From an uncultured Thermomicrobiaceae bacterium (GTDB taxonomy: Bacteria; Chloroflexota; Chloroflexia; Thermomicrobiales; Thermomicrobiaceae): a DNA stretch of 64,000 nt. Below are positions 27,790 through 36,826 of the stretch, piece by piece. The notes beneath the pieces are model-generated. The model saw only the letters and a list, made by a program, of their open reading frames with translations, had not been told where the DNA came from and did not search any database. The stretch lies in contig CALKCJ010000026.1 of assembly GCA_938082375.1 (NCBI GenBank), positions 62,001 through 126,000 on the forward strand, given 5' to 3'. Position 1 is the first letter of the stretch, and each line of letters starts with the position of its first letter. The translations under genes were made by a program, and so were the position numbers.

Positions 27790-28986
27790 ATGAGCCGGCT
27801 TCGACTTGCGCTTTTCGGGCTCTCGCTGACGGTGCTGGTCATCGGCTGCCGTGGGTCTCACAGTGCGGCGCCAGCGACGACGGTACCGCTGCGTGTCACG
27901 GTCACGGCGTCGCCGGAGCCGACACGAGTCGAGGTCACCGCTCGACCGACCGCAGGATCGCCCCAGAGTTCGCAACCCTCCTCGATAGCCAGCCCGACAC
28001 CAGCCCTGTCGGCTGCGGCGATCGTCCCGCTGAGTCCGACAGCTCCACCGAGCACGAGTGGCTCTGAGATCGATGTCGCAACCTGCTGCGGTCTCCTGGC
28101 GTGGCTCGATGGCGCGCGCCTGCTGGTCTACGACACCCGCCCTGAGGCGCCAATGGGCGCCTGGCTGGTCACGCTGCCCGGCGGCGAGCGCCGCTTCCTC
28201 GCGCCGCGCTTCGGTCTCCCCTCGCCTCCGGGTATCGTAGCCCTCCCCGACACGCTGGAGCAGCGGACGACGGTCGTGGATCTGGAGGGGAACGAACTGG
28301 CGGTCGTGCCGAACGGTGGGGCGCTGAGCTGGCCATCCCCTGATGGCCGGTGGCTCGCCTGGCTTGAGCGCCTGCCGGTGCGGACGCCAAGTTCCTCAGT
28401 CAACCGGGTGAGACGCTTGTGGGTCGCGGAGCTCGCGACGGGGGAGCGACGAGCGCTCCTCGAACTCCAGGCCGCCACGCTTACCTGGTTGCCCGATAGC
28501 CGGCGGCTGCTCGTTGCGGCTCGCTCTCCAGGAGGAGAGCAGCCGGGCATCTGGCTGGTGGACGTACAGTCTGGCGCGGTCGATATCCTGGTTGAGGGTA
28601 CATTCCTATATAACGTGCGCCTCTCACCGGACGGGCGTCGACTCGGGTACGTGCGCGCTTTCAGCGGCGAACCGGGTGGCGATGGGCTGTGGATCCTCGA
28701 CCTCGCGTCGCGAGAGAGCTGGCGCTTACCGGTCGCTGCCGGATTCCGCTGGGCTGGGAGCGGGGACGCTCTCTGGCTCCTCGACCCCGGAGAAGGCGAC
28801 CATCCAGACGCGCTTGTACTCCTTGACGCACGGAGCGGCGAACGGCTGCGCACGGTCCCGCTCCCAGGACAAGTGCTCAACTCGGTCTGGGAGGTCTCAC
28901 CGAACGGACGGTGGATGGCCTTCTGGCGATTGCACGATCAGCACGTGGTCGCCGTGGAGCTGGAGAGGCGACTTCTAGGCGCGTGA
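27790..28986 (+). CDS. lipoprotein with a WD40/TolB-like beta-propeller
   Basis: A 398-residue protein with a lipoprotein signal (LVIGC, lipidated Cys20), so it is expected to be anchored to the outer face of the cytoplasmic membrane. A Thr/Ser/Pro-rich linker runs from about residue 25 to 90. The remainder has repeated blades with TolB/WD40-type signatures such as SWPSPDGRWLAWLER, LSPDGRRLGYVR and VSPNGRWMAFWRL (the repeated element is SPDGRxLAx). Propellers of this type bind proteins or ligands; no catalytic motif is seen. It lies next to the M23 peptidase and is probably co-transcribed. The 3' end overlaps the convergent flippase gene by 12 bases. Confidence 0.8.
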   Translation: MSRLRLALFGLSLTVLVIGCRGSHSAAPATTVPLRVTVTASPEPTRVEVTARPTAGSPQSSQPSSIASPTPALSAAAIVPLSPTAPPSTSGSEIDVATCCGLLAWLDGARLLVYDTRPEAPMGAWLVTLPGGERRFLAPRFGLPSPPGIVALPDTLEQRTTVVDLEGNELAVVPNGGALSWPSPDGRWLAWLERLPVRTPSSSVNRVRRLWVAELATGERRALLELQAATLTWLPDSRRLLVAARSPGGEQPGIWLVDVQSGAVDILVEGTFLYNVRLSPDGRRLGYVRAFSGEPGGDGLWILDLASRESWRLPVAAGFRWAGSGDALWLLDPGEGDHPDALVLLDARSGERLRTVPLPGQVLNSVWEVSPNGRWMAFWRLHDQHVVAVELERRLLGA

Positions 28987-30555
28987 ACCGGCGGCCTGCG
29001 GCCGACCCGCGAGCTCACGCAAGATCCGATACTCCGTCATGCCGACGGCGCGCGAGAGAGGCAGGGCGATGAAATAGAGGAGCAAGCCGAGCGTCACGGC
29101 GAGGATCGGCTCAATCCACCGGCTCAGCAGGACCCCCCCCGTCATCGCCGCCACAGCGGGCAGCGGCGTCAGCGCCAGCCGAGCCCAGGAGACCGCGCCG
29201 ATGTACCGGTGGACGGCCCGTTGCAGCGGGATGAACAGAACGATCTCGGTGAGAACAGTGATCACCGCGGCCGCGAGGTAGCCGTAGCGGGGAACCAGTA
29301 GCACATTGGCGACCAGGTTGAACAGGGTGGCAACCGTGTAGGCCAGCGCGATCTGTCGCTGCTGGTTGACCGCAATGATGGCGTATTGCGCGACTCCGTT
29401 GACGTAATGTAACGGTGTAAACCAGATCAAGACGCGGAGCACGGTGGCGGATTCAGGGAGGAAAGCACTGCCGCCCAGGAGCTGGATCATCAACGGTGCG
29501 AGCGCCAGCGTGCCGAGCACGATCGGCCAGGCGATGAGGAGAAGGAACTTGGCCGCCAGTTCGAAACTGTCGCGCAGGCGATCACTGCCGGCCTGGCGCG
29601 AGAGGATCGGAAAGATGGCGAGGACGAAGTACGAGGGAATGAGCAGCAGGAGGTTCGCGAACTTGTAGGCTGCGTCGTACGTCCCAAGGGCCCGGTCGCC
29701 CTGTACCGCCTGGATGACGAAGGTATCCAGGCGGAAGAAGAGCGTGATCAGCAAGCCGTTCAGCAGGAGCGGCCAGGCGAGGCCAAGAAGGCGGCGGGCC
29801 TCGTCCAGCGGAAACGACCAGATCGGCTGCACCTGCAGGTGGCGGAGTGCAAGTCGAAAGGCCAACGCCGAGAGCGTGGTGACGAGGACAGAGACGGCGG
29901 CTAAACCTGGTACACCGTACCCGGCGAAAAGTGCCGCGAGACCGAAGCCAAACCGACCGAGGTTCGTGAGCACGGTGAGCGCAGCCGGTAGGTGCATCTG
30001 CTCGCGACCATTGAAGACCGCGTTGATCGCCTCACTGTAGCTTCCCGGCACGAGCGAGAGGTACAGGAGCAGGATCGCCTGCACGCTCTCCGATGAAAGG
30101 TGGAACCAGGAGCGGCCTGCGAGGACGAGCACGGCCACAACCGGGCCGAGCGCCAGGAGCACCAGGAGCCTGAGGAGTGTCGTCAGGCCGAGGAGCCGCC
30201 CGGCGATGGCAGCCGTTTGAGCGACCTCGCGGGTCACCAGCACGCTCAGTCCGAAGTCGGAGATCGTCTTGAGATAGAGCCAGGTAACGACCGCGATCGC
30301 GTACTGGCCGTTCCCGGCCACGCCGAGTAGCCTGAGGGCGAAGGCCGCGAAGACCAAGTCGACCGCGCGGTTGAAGAACTGAGCTGCCAAGGGCGTGGCG
30401 CTGTTAGTGAAGACGCGCCGCGCTGAGGTGGTGAGCGCCCGCTCGACGGCGGGCAGCCCGCTCCAGGCCAACGCGAGCAGAGCGATCGCGTTGGCCACGC
30501 CAAAGAGGGAAAAAGCGAGCGGTGCGGGGGACCAGGAAACGAGCGTCTCAACCAT
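28975..30555 (-). CDS. polysaccharide (oligosaccharide) flippase, Wzx/MOP family
   Basis: A 526-residue membrane protein with about 14 helices and the pattern of Wzx-type flippases: FTNSATPLAAQFFNRAVDLVFAAFALRLLG near the N-terminus (key residues AQFFNRxVD and RxLG) and GDRALGTYDAAYKFANLLLLIPSYFVLAIFPILSR in the middle (key residues YDAAYK and FPxLSR). It should move lipid-linked glycan units across the membrane. It is the last gene of the minus-strand surface-glycan cluster, separated from the glycosyltransferase by about 180 bases that contain no gene. A signal for its own promoter is not evident. Confidence 0.85.
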   Translation of the reverse strand: MVETLVSWSPAPLAFSLFGVANAIALLALAWSGLPAVERALTTSARRVFTNSATPLAAQFFNRAVDLVFAAFALRLLGVAGNGQYAIAVVTWLYLKTISDFGLSVLVTREVAQTAAIAGRLLGLTTLLRLLVLLALGPVVAVLVLAGRSWFHLSSESVQAILLLYLSLVPGSYSEAINAVFNGREQMHLPAALTVLTNLGRFGFGLAALFAGYGVPGLAAVSVLVTTLSALAFRLALRHLQVQPIWSFPLDEARRLLGLAWPLLLNGLLITLFFRLDTFVIQAVQGDRALGTYDAAYKFANLLLLIPSYFVLAIFPILSRQAGSDRLRDSFELAAKFLLLIAWPIVLGTLALAPLMIQLLGGSAFLPESATVLRVLIWFTPLHYVNGVAQYAIIAVNQQRQIALAYTVATLFNLVANVLLVPRYGYLAAAVITVLTEIVLFIPLQRAVHRYIGAVSWARLALTPLPAVAAMTGGVLLSRWIEPILAVTLGLLLYFIALPLSRAVGMTEYRILRELAGRPQAAGSRA

Positions 30556-30734
30556 ACAACGTGACCTCGACCGTCAACGGTGTGCCACCGCGTCCCGGCT
30601 AAAGGCCCAAGAGCGGGCGATCTTCCTCGCCCTCGTCGCTGCAAGGCATACGCTGGAAGGGTGACGACGGAGCCAACAGGCATCGACCGCACACCCGGTA
30701 TCGCATCGTCGCCGGTGCCCCGGCAGGCGGACCA

Positions 30735-31874
30735 TCAGCCGGCCCTTTCGGAAATCTGCCGATAGAGCTCGAGGTGAAGCCGTGCGGTGTGTTCCCAGGA
30801 ATACGCCGCTGCCCGTTGTATCCCACACGCAGCGAGCCGCTGACGGAGGGCAGCGTCACCGATCAGTCGCTCCATCGCCTCTGCCAGAGTTTCCGGCTGG
30901 CCAGGCATGATCGTCAGCGCGGCGTCGCCAGCCGTCTCAGCGGGCGCTCCCACTCCAGTCGTAATGACGCACGTTCCGCACGCCATTGCCTCGAGGATCG
31001 GCAACCCGAAGCCCTCATACCAGGAAGGATAGAGCAGTGCAAGGCTCCGGCTATACAGCGCGGCCAGATCCTTGTTGGCCACCGGGCCCAGGTAGCGTAC
31101 CGGCAGCCGCGCCGCAGCTTCACTCAGTGCCCGCATGATCGGCTCAGAGAGCCAGCCTGGGCGGCCTACCACGACCAGGGAGACCTCGGGGTACCGTGGC
31201 GCCAGCATGGCGAAGGCTTCGAGCGCGCCGAGATGGTTCTTGCGCGGCTCGATCGTTCCGACCATCAAGAAGTAGGGCTCGTGGACACCGAGTCGGGAGA
31301 GCGTGTCTCGCGCTTCCTCTTCGCGGAGTGGCCTCAGCCAACTGGTCACGCCGTGTGGAATGACGATGGCTCGTTCCGGTGGTAGGCCGAAATACTCGAC
31401 GACCTCGCGGCGCACCTGCTCGGAGACCGTGATCACCACGCTGGCCCGTCGTACTGAGCGGGGAACAGCGGTAGCAAGGTAGACCCGCAGCCGCGGGTGG
31501 GCGTACTGGGGTACCACGATGAAGCTGAGGTCATGAACCGTCACCAGGCAGGGCGCGCGGCTCGGCGGCACGACGAAGTCTGGCCCGTGGCTCACGGTGA
31601 GCGAGCCGGTGAAGCACTCGAGGGGCAGCGGCACACGGAGCCGTTGCCACAGCCGCGTGACCCAGGCCGGCGAGAACGGTAGCTCGACCTCTCGGACGGG
31701 TGCGCGCTCCGGCCACTCGCGAGCCACAGGCGCAACGGCGCGTCCGTGCCAGAGAACCAGTTGCTCCTGACTTCCCAATAGCGGGATGAGCGCCCGGGCC
31801 AACTCGCGCACGTAGCGCCCAATGCCGGCATGCTGGGTCAACGCTGCAGTAAAGTCAAGCGCGATGCGCATCAT
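30735..31874 (-). CDS. glycosyltransferase family 4 (GT-B)
   Basis: A 379-residue cytosolic or membrane-associated glycosyltransferase. The N-terminus MRIALDFTAALTQHAGIGRYVREL is a typical GT4 start (G-I-G-R-Y). Further on are VPHGV, GTIEPRKNHLGALEAF, and the donor-binding block LYPSWYEGFGLPILEAMACGTCVITTG (key residues E-G-F-G-L-P and E-A-M-A-C-G-T). It transfers a sugar from a nucleotide donor, most likely onto the lipid-linked glycan of this cluster. Start codons at 31874 and 31871 are adjacent; both overlap the end of the upstream gene by about 18 bases. Confidence 0.9.
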   Translation of the reverse strand: MMRIALDFTAALTQHAGIGRYVRELARALIPLLGSQEQLVLWHGRAVAPVAREWPERAPVREVELPFSPAWVTRLWQRLRVPLPLECFTGSLTVSHGPDFVVPPSRAPCLVTVHDLSFIVVPQYAHPRLRVYLATAVPRSVRRASVVITVSEQVRREVVEYFGLPPERAIVIPHGVTSWLRPLREEEARDTLSRLGVHEPYFLMVGTIEPRKNHLGALEAFAMLAPRYPEVSLVVVGRPGWLSEPIMRALSEAAARLPVRYLGPVANKDLAALYSRSLALLYPSWYEGFGLPILEAMACGTCVITTGVGAPAETAGDAALTIMPGQPETLAEAMERLIGDAALRQRLAACGIQRAAAYSWEHTARLHLELYRQISERAG

Positions 31875-32925
31875 GCCTGAGGAACCGCCAGTGTGAATAT
31901 GCCCAGACCGGGGGGACGATGACGAGGACGCTCCAGTAGGCCACCAGCCGGTCGAGGATAGCCACCGACACAGCGGAGGATTCAGCAATGCCAAGGAGGA
32001 GGAGCAGCCCAACGACGCCGGTCTCGACCACACCGACCCCGGCGGGCGTGAGGGGCACGGTCGTCAGCAGCGAGGCAAGCAAGGCTGCCAGGAACGCGAC
32101 TGCGAAGGGAAGAGAGACGCCGACGGCCTTGGCGGCGGCGAAGAACCGCACTCCTTCGAGGCTCCAGATGGCCGCGGTCAGAAGAGCGATGAGGGGGAGG
32201 CGCTCGATGCCGCCGAACAGGCCCTGTTGCAGACCCCAGAAGACCTGGCGAAGCGCGGTGGGCAGCAGCTCGACGAGCCTTCCCCGCAGCGCATAAGTGA
32301 CGGCAAGGATAATAGTGACCAACAGCGCCAGCAGCAGCGCCCAGACCACCCAGTGCCGCGCGGTGTCCATGAGCCGGCTTCCGAAGACGAGGGCCCCGAA
32401 GACGACGAACAGCGAGCTCAGCGCGAGGAGATCGCTGGCACGCTCAAAGATGACGGTGCCAAAGGTGCTGCTGAGGCGCACTCCCGACTGCCGGCGGAGC
32501 AGGTACGTGCGATAAACTTCGCCCGCCTTGGCCGGCAGCAGGCAGTTGACAAGCCAGCCGAGCAAATAGATACGGAGCAGGCTCGGCAGAGCGGGTAACC
32601 TTGCCTCTCGATCCGGGAGCGCTTCGGATCGTTCGAGGATCACCCTCCAACGCCACGCCCGGAGCGGCATCGAGCCGTAGTAAGCCACTAGCGAGACCGC
32701 GAGCAGGAGTGGTTGGGCACGGAGCAGTTCTGCCACCACGACTGAGACGTCGAGGTCGAGCCGCGAAAGGCCGAAGGCTCCGATCGCACCAGCGAGCAGC
32801 AACGACCCGGCCAGGCGTCCCCACACCCTGAAATCCGCCAAACGCGGCTGTCGTGTGTCCTGATCCCGTTCAACTCCAACCGGAGTCGCGCTGGTTGCCC
32901 GCTCGGTTTCAATCACGGAGTCCAT
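31855..32925 (-). CDS. lysylphosphatidylglycerol-synthase-like transmembrane protein (PF03706)
   Basis: A 356-residue protein with seven or eight membrane helices. It carries the hallmark segments of the LPG-synthase TM / flippase-like family: LRAWRWRVILE, the LLGWLVNCLLPAKAGEVYRTYLL motif (key residues N-x-x-L-P-x-x-x-G-E) and TTVPLTPAGVGVVE (P-x-x-P-x-G-x-G). Members in glycan clusters are thought to move lipids or glycolipids. The ATG at 32925 has AAGGA upstream and overlaps the O-antigen ligase end by 17 bases, so the cluster is translated in tight succession. Confidence 0.85.
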   Translation of the reverse strand: MDSVIETERATSATPVGVERDQDTRQPRLADFRVWGRLAGSLLLAGAIGAFGLSRLDLDVSVVVAELLRAQPLLLAVSLVAYYGSMPLRAWRWRVILERSEALPDREARLPALPSLLRIYLLGWLVNCLLPAKAGEVYRTYLLRRQSGVRLSSTFGTVIFERASDLLALSSLFVVFGALVFGSRLMDTARHWVVWALLLALLVTIILAVTYALRGRLVELLPTALRQVFWGLQQGLFGGIERLPLIALLTAAIWSLEGVRFFAAAKAVGVSLPFAVAFLAALLASLLTTVPLTPAGVGVVETGVVGLLLLLGIAESSAVSVAILDRLVAYWSVLVIVPPVWAYSHWRFLRHDAHRA

Positions 32926-34474
32926 TGTCCTTGCCAGAGATGGACGGTTTCCAGGACGCTGCCTGGGAGTCGATCCGGACGACATGGGTCGACGCTGCGA
33001 GTGCCCAAAGTGCCGCGAGCTGAACCGACAAGTTGAGCACGTGTAGGTTCTCGACCACATTATGAACCATCACCGCTGTCGTCGCCGCGAGTGCCCCGAG
33101 ACCCAGAGCGCGGTCGAGTGGCGTGGGCCCGCGCTTCGAGGCGCGAATCGCCGTGGCGACTCCAGCCGACAAGACCAGCAGGTACGTCGCCAGCCCAAGC
33201 AAACCCGTCTCGGCCGCAGCATGGATGTAGTAGTTATGGGCGTGCCCTTGGGAGATCCGGAACAGCGGATGAGGTGAGAACTCCGGGAAGCGGACGTTGT
33301 AATTTCCTACGCCCACCCCGGTCAGAGGAGACGCTTTTGCCATCTCTAGGCCCGCCTGCCAGTGTGTCATGCGCTCGATGGCGGCAAAGCTCTCATCGGT
33401 GAGCTGGACGTCCCGGACATCGAAGAGGCGGAGCTGAGACGTGAGCTGCACTGCGCGTTCCCGGAGCGGAGTTGGCAGGAGGGTTCCGCCGCCAGCCAGG
33501 AGAACCGGGATACCTACTAGCGCTAGACTGAGGGCAAGGATCTGCACGCGTCGCGAGGCGGCCAGGAGCAAAACGGCAAGCCCGGCTGTGATACCCAGCC
33601 ACGCTCCCCGAGAAAAGCTGAGGCCGATACCAAGGAGACTCGCAGCGCTCCCCAAGGCCAGCCACGTACACAGCCCGAGCTGGCGCAGGACTGCGCGCCG
33701 GGCCTGGCGGCTGGCCGTGAAGCCGGCCAACCGTGCCTGCCTCCAGCCAGCGAGCGAGGCTAGGCATTCGCGGAAAGCCCAGATAGCCATCGGCAGGAGC
33801 CACAGCCCGGTCATCTCAAGGTAGCCAGCGTAGGGGTTGGGCTTACCGAACGTGCCGTACGCCCGCAACAGGTTGCCGACCGCGAAACTCTCTGGCCCCA
33901 GACGCAGGAAAGACTGGGCCATGCCCAATACAGCCTCCCCGATGGCGCCGGTCGCCACCACCAGACTCAGCCAGAGCACCGCCGCTCTGCCGCGCACGAG
34001 ATGAAGCACCGCGAGAAATGCGAGGAGCGCGACCCCCCAGCGATAGATCTCTGCCAAACCCGGCAGCAGCTCGCGTGCCGACCGCAGCGAGAGAACCTGA
34101 GCCATCATGTAGAGCACGAGCGCGAGAGCCGGCGGCGGCACGCGCAACGCCCTGCGTTGCGCGAGTAGGGCGAGCGGCAAAACGATCGCTGTGGCGGCAA
34201 CGGCCGCTTTGGTTGCCGTCAGCGTCTGGACACCAAGCGAGACCGCTCCGGCGTTCTGGATCGGTACCGAAGCGACCAAGAGGATCGGTGCCGACGCCGG
34301 AAAGCGGAGGACAAGGATGCCCAGTATCGCTCCCGGTACCAGGAGCAGATTCAGTGGGAAGGGGAGCGAGAGTATCGCCAGGGCGAGCACGAGCGAGGCC
34401 AACAGCCCAGCGAGTGATGGGAGGCGTGTGACCGCGCGGCCGCGCGCCAAGCTATGTGCCGGCAGCGGGAGCAT
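32909..34474 (-). CDS. O-antigen ligase-like membrane protein (Wzy_C family), copy 1
   Basis: A 521-residue polytopic protein with about 12 helices and the large extracytoplasmic loop of O-antigen ligases/polymerases (about residues 340-400), containing MTHWQAGLEMAKASPLTGVGVGNY and GHAHNYYIHAAAETGLLGLATYLLVL; the key elements are P-L-T-G-V-G-x-G-N and A-H-N-x-x-x-x-A-A-E-x-G. Such enzymes polymerise or attach glycan units outside the membrane. The ATG at 34474 overlaps the end of the UXS gene by 23 bases. A second protein of the family is encoded at 35417-36826. Confidence 0.88.
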   Translation of the reverse strand: MLPLPAHSLARGRAVTRLPSLAGLLASLVLALAILSLPFPLNLLLVPGAILGILVLRFPASAPILLVASVPIQNAGAVSLGVQTLTATKAAVAATAIVLPLALLAQRRALRVPPPALALVLYMMAQVLSLRSARELLPGLAEIYRWGVALLAFLAVLHLVRGRAAVLWLSLVVATGAIGEAVLGMAQSFLRLGPESFAVGNLLRAYGTFGKPNPYAGYLEMTGLWLLPMAIWAFRECLASLAGWRQARLAGFTASRQARRAVLRQLGLCTWLALGSAASLLGIGLSFSRGAWLGITAGLAVLLLAASRRVQILALSLALVGIPVLLAGGGTLLPTPLRERAVQLTSQLRLFDVRDVQLTDESFAAIERMTHWQAGLEMAKASPLTGVGVGNYNVRFPEFSPHPLFRISQGHAHNYYIHAAAETGLLGLATYLLVLSAGVATAIRASKRGPTPLDRALGLGALAATTAVMVHNVVENLHVLNLSVQLAALWALAASTHVVRIDSQAASWKPSISGKDNGLRD

Positions 34475-35405
34475 GGTCGAGCGTTCCAGCGAAGTAGGCG
34501 ATCGTCATCCTCAGGCCCTCGCGAAGGTCAACGGAGGGCTCCCATCCGAGAAGGCGACGAGCCTTGGCGATGTCGGGGCATCGCCGCGCGGGGTCGTCGG
34601 GCCGCGGTGGGGCGAAGGTCACGGGAGAAGACGAGCCGGTCAGCTCCAGGATGAGCTGGGCCAGCTCGAGCACAGTGCGTTCATCGGGATTGCCGAGATT
34701 GATCACTTCACCGGCGAGTCCCTCGAGTTCCAACGCGAGCCGGATCCCACGAACCATATCGCTGACGTAACACAGGGAGCGCGTCTGTCTGCCGTCACCA
34801 TAAACAACCAGCGGTTCGCCGCCCAACGCCCGCATGACGAAGTTCGGTACCACCCGGCCATCTCCTGGGTCGGTTCGCGGGCCGTAGGTGTTGAAGATAC
34901 GGACGATACGCGCGTCGAGGCCGAAGGTACGCACGAACTCCATGGTCAGCGACTCGCCGAAACGCTTGCTCTCGTCGTAACAGCTTCGTGGTCCAACGGG
35001 GTTCACGTTGCCGTGATAGGTTTCAGGCTGGGGGTGGATTTGGGGGTCACCGTAGACCTCCGAGGTGGAGGCGAAAAGAAAGCGCGCGCCCTGGCGGCGT
35101 GCGAGTTGGAGCAGATGGAAGGTACCAAGCGAGTTGACGAGGTGTGTCTCGATCGAGTGCTGGCGGTAGCCGACTGGGCTGGCAGGGCTAGCGAGGTGGA
35201 AGATCGCGTCCACATCGAGATCAAGCGGCTCGGTGATGTCGTGCTGGATGAAGGTGAAGCGCGGATGATCGAGGAGGCTGGCCAGGTTGGCCAGTCGCCC
35301 AGTGATCAAGTTATCAACTGCAACGACTTCCCACCCCGAACTCAGCAGCGACTCGCACAGGTGTGACCCGATAAACCCAGCGCCTCCGGCAACAAGGACT
35401 CGCAC
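34452..35405 (-). CDS. UDP-glucuronate decarboxylase-type NAD-dependent sugar epimerase
   Basis: A 317-residue short-chain dehydrogenase/reductase enzyme. It has the NAD motif GGAGFIGSH (residues 7-15), FHLASPASPVGY, a hallmark of UDP-xylose synthases (UXS), STSEVYGDP, and catalytic Tyr143 and Lys147 in YDESKR. UXS makes UDP-xylose from UDP-glucuronate in the cytosol; a related NAD-dependent sugar epimerase or dehydratase is an alternative. It would supply a donor sugar to the nearby glycosyltransferase. It lies between two O-antigen-ligase-like genes, with an 11-base gap upstream. Confidence 0.88.
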   Translation of the reverse strand: MRVLVAGGAGFIGSHLCESLLSSGWEVVAVDNLITGRLANLASLLDHPRFTFIQHDITEPLDLDVDAIFHLASPASPVGYRQHSIETHLVNSLGTFHLLQLARRQGARFLFASTSEVYGDPQIHPQPETYHGNVNPVGPRSCYDESKRFGESLTMEFVRTFGLDARIVRIFNTYGPRTDPGDGRVVPNFVMRALGGEPLVVYGDGRQTRSLCYVSDMVRGIRLALELEGLAGEVINLGNPDERTVLELAQLILELTGSSSPVTFAPPRPDDPARRCPDIAKARRLLGWEPSVDLREGLRMTIAYFAGTLDHAPAAGT

Positions 35406-35416
35406 ACGTCGCTCCT

Positions 35417-36826
35417 TTAGCTCGTCTTAGCGGCCTCAGCCCGTTCGGCGAGGCTGCGCGGCTCTGGCTCAAGTATGGCAGCGAGCAGCCAGAAGGTCAG
35501 AGCAAGATCGGGCAAGAAATAGCCGTTGTCGACCAAGCCGTGCATCGCCCCGCCGACAATCGCCAGCGCTGCCGCGAGCGCAAGGGTCTGACCTGTTCGA
35601 ACCGCATGGGAGAGAGCGCGTCCGATCACGACCGCCCCAGAGAGGAGCAGGGCGAGACCCATCAACCCGAGCCGCAGCCAAGCATCGAGGAAGAGATTGT
35701 GCGGATGCGAGGTGAATCGCTCTGGCCAGGCCTCGGGAGCGACGTAGCGCGGCGCGTACTGGTACAGGAACTGGTCGAGCCCGACACCGAACAGTGGATA
35801 GTCGCGCAGCATCGCCACCGCCGCACTCCAGATGTGGAGCCGTAGGCTGCCGCTGCCACCCTGGAAGAGGCTCAGGATCCGTTCCGGCGCGACCGCCAGG
35901 AGGCCGCCGACGGCGAGTATACTGGCGACGGCTAGAGCGACGGTGCGGCGCGGATGCCGGGTAAGTATCCCGGCAAGCCCGAGAGTGACGAGGACGCTCA
36001 AGAGAGCGCCACGTGAAAAGGTCAGCACCAGGGCCGCGCTTATGATCGTGGCCGACGCCGCCCAAAGCCAGCGCGAGCGCCCGGAGTGTGCGATCGCGAG
36101 CATCGCAGCCAGCATGAGGGGGCGTTCCAAGTACAGCGCGAGAGCGTTCGGGTGGGGGTGCAGGCCACGGATGCGCAGCACACCTTCGCTCTCGACACCC
36201 GCCCCGGCCAGCCCGGCTCCGATGCTGTACAGCCCGACCACGCCACTAGCGATGACCCAACCGGAAACCGCGCGCCAGCGGTCGGCAGGCTCACGGACGT
36301 ACCAGCAGTACAGGAAATAGGCGACCACAGGTTCGAGAATGACCCAACGGAAGTCGCGCACGCTCTCACGCAGGTGAGTGGGGTCAGCCACCGTTCCTAG
36401 CGATACCGCACCGGCGACTACGAGCCCGACAGCGAGGGGGGCGAAGCGCAGTTCACCGAGCCAGGAACGGAGCACGGTCAATTGTGGATGCCGATTCGAC
36501 GGTGAGCGGATCACGCTCCAGGATGCGCGTGCTGCCACGCCGGCAGCCGTGGCCGCGAGGATGATCTCGGCCGGGTTAAAGCGGGTTGTCCCTAGTCCGA
36601 CCAGCACGGGCTGATAGACGAGACCGAGGCTGGCTGGCAAGACGAGCAGCGTGCCGCGAGGGGCGACGACCGCGAGCGCTGTGAGGAGCGCGAGCGCCAG
36701 GAGCGCCAGCGGCGAACCAGAGGTGGCGTACGCCAGCGCGACCAGAAGTGCCGCGCACGCGGGACTGAACCACGGGGCAACTGCGCGCATGCGGCGAGGA
36801 GAGCGCCGGACTAGGTGGTCAAGCAA
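35417..36826 (-). CDS. O-antigen ligase-like membrane protein (Wzy_C family), copy 2
   Basis: A 469-residue membrane protein with 10-12 helices and the periplasmic ligase loop at about residues 320-390, containing LRDYPLFGVGLDQFLYQYAPRY and TSHPHNLFLDAWLRLGLMGLALLL (key elements P-L-F-G-V-G and H-P-H-N-x-x-L-D-x-x-x-x-x-G). It is clearly different in sequence from copy 1 rather than a recent duplicate, so the two may act on different glycans or one may polymerise and one ligate. The ATG at 36826 overlaps the end of the upstream gene by eight bases. Confidence 0.85.
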   Translation of the reverse strand: MLDHLVRRSPRRMRAVAPWFSPACAALLVALAYATSGSPLALLALALLTALAVVAPRGTLLVLPASLGLVYQPVLVGLGTTRFNPAEIILAATAAGVAARASWSVIRSPSNRHPQLTVLRSWLGELRFAPLAVGLVVAGAVSLGTVADPTHLRESVRDFRWVILEPVVAYFLYCWYVREPADRWRAVSGWVIASGVVGLYSIGAGLAGAGVESEGVLRIRGLHPHPNALALYLERPLMLAAMLAIAHSGRSRWLWAASATIISAALVLTFSRGALLSVLVTLGLAGILTRHPRRTVALAVASILAVGGLLAVAPERILSLFQGGSGSLRLHIWSAAVAMLRDYPLFGVGLDQFLYQYAPRYVAPEAWPERFTSHPHNLFLDAWLRLGLMGLALLLSGAVVIGRALSHAVRTGQTLALAAALAIVGGAMHGLVDNGYFLPDLALTFWLLAAILEPEPRSLAERAEAAKTS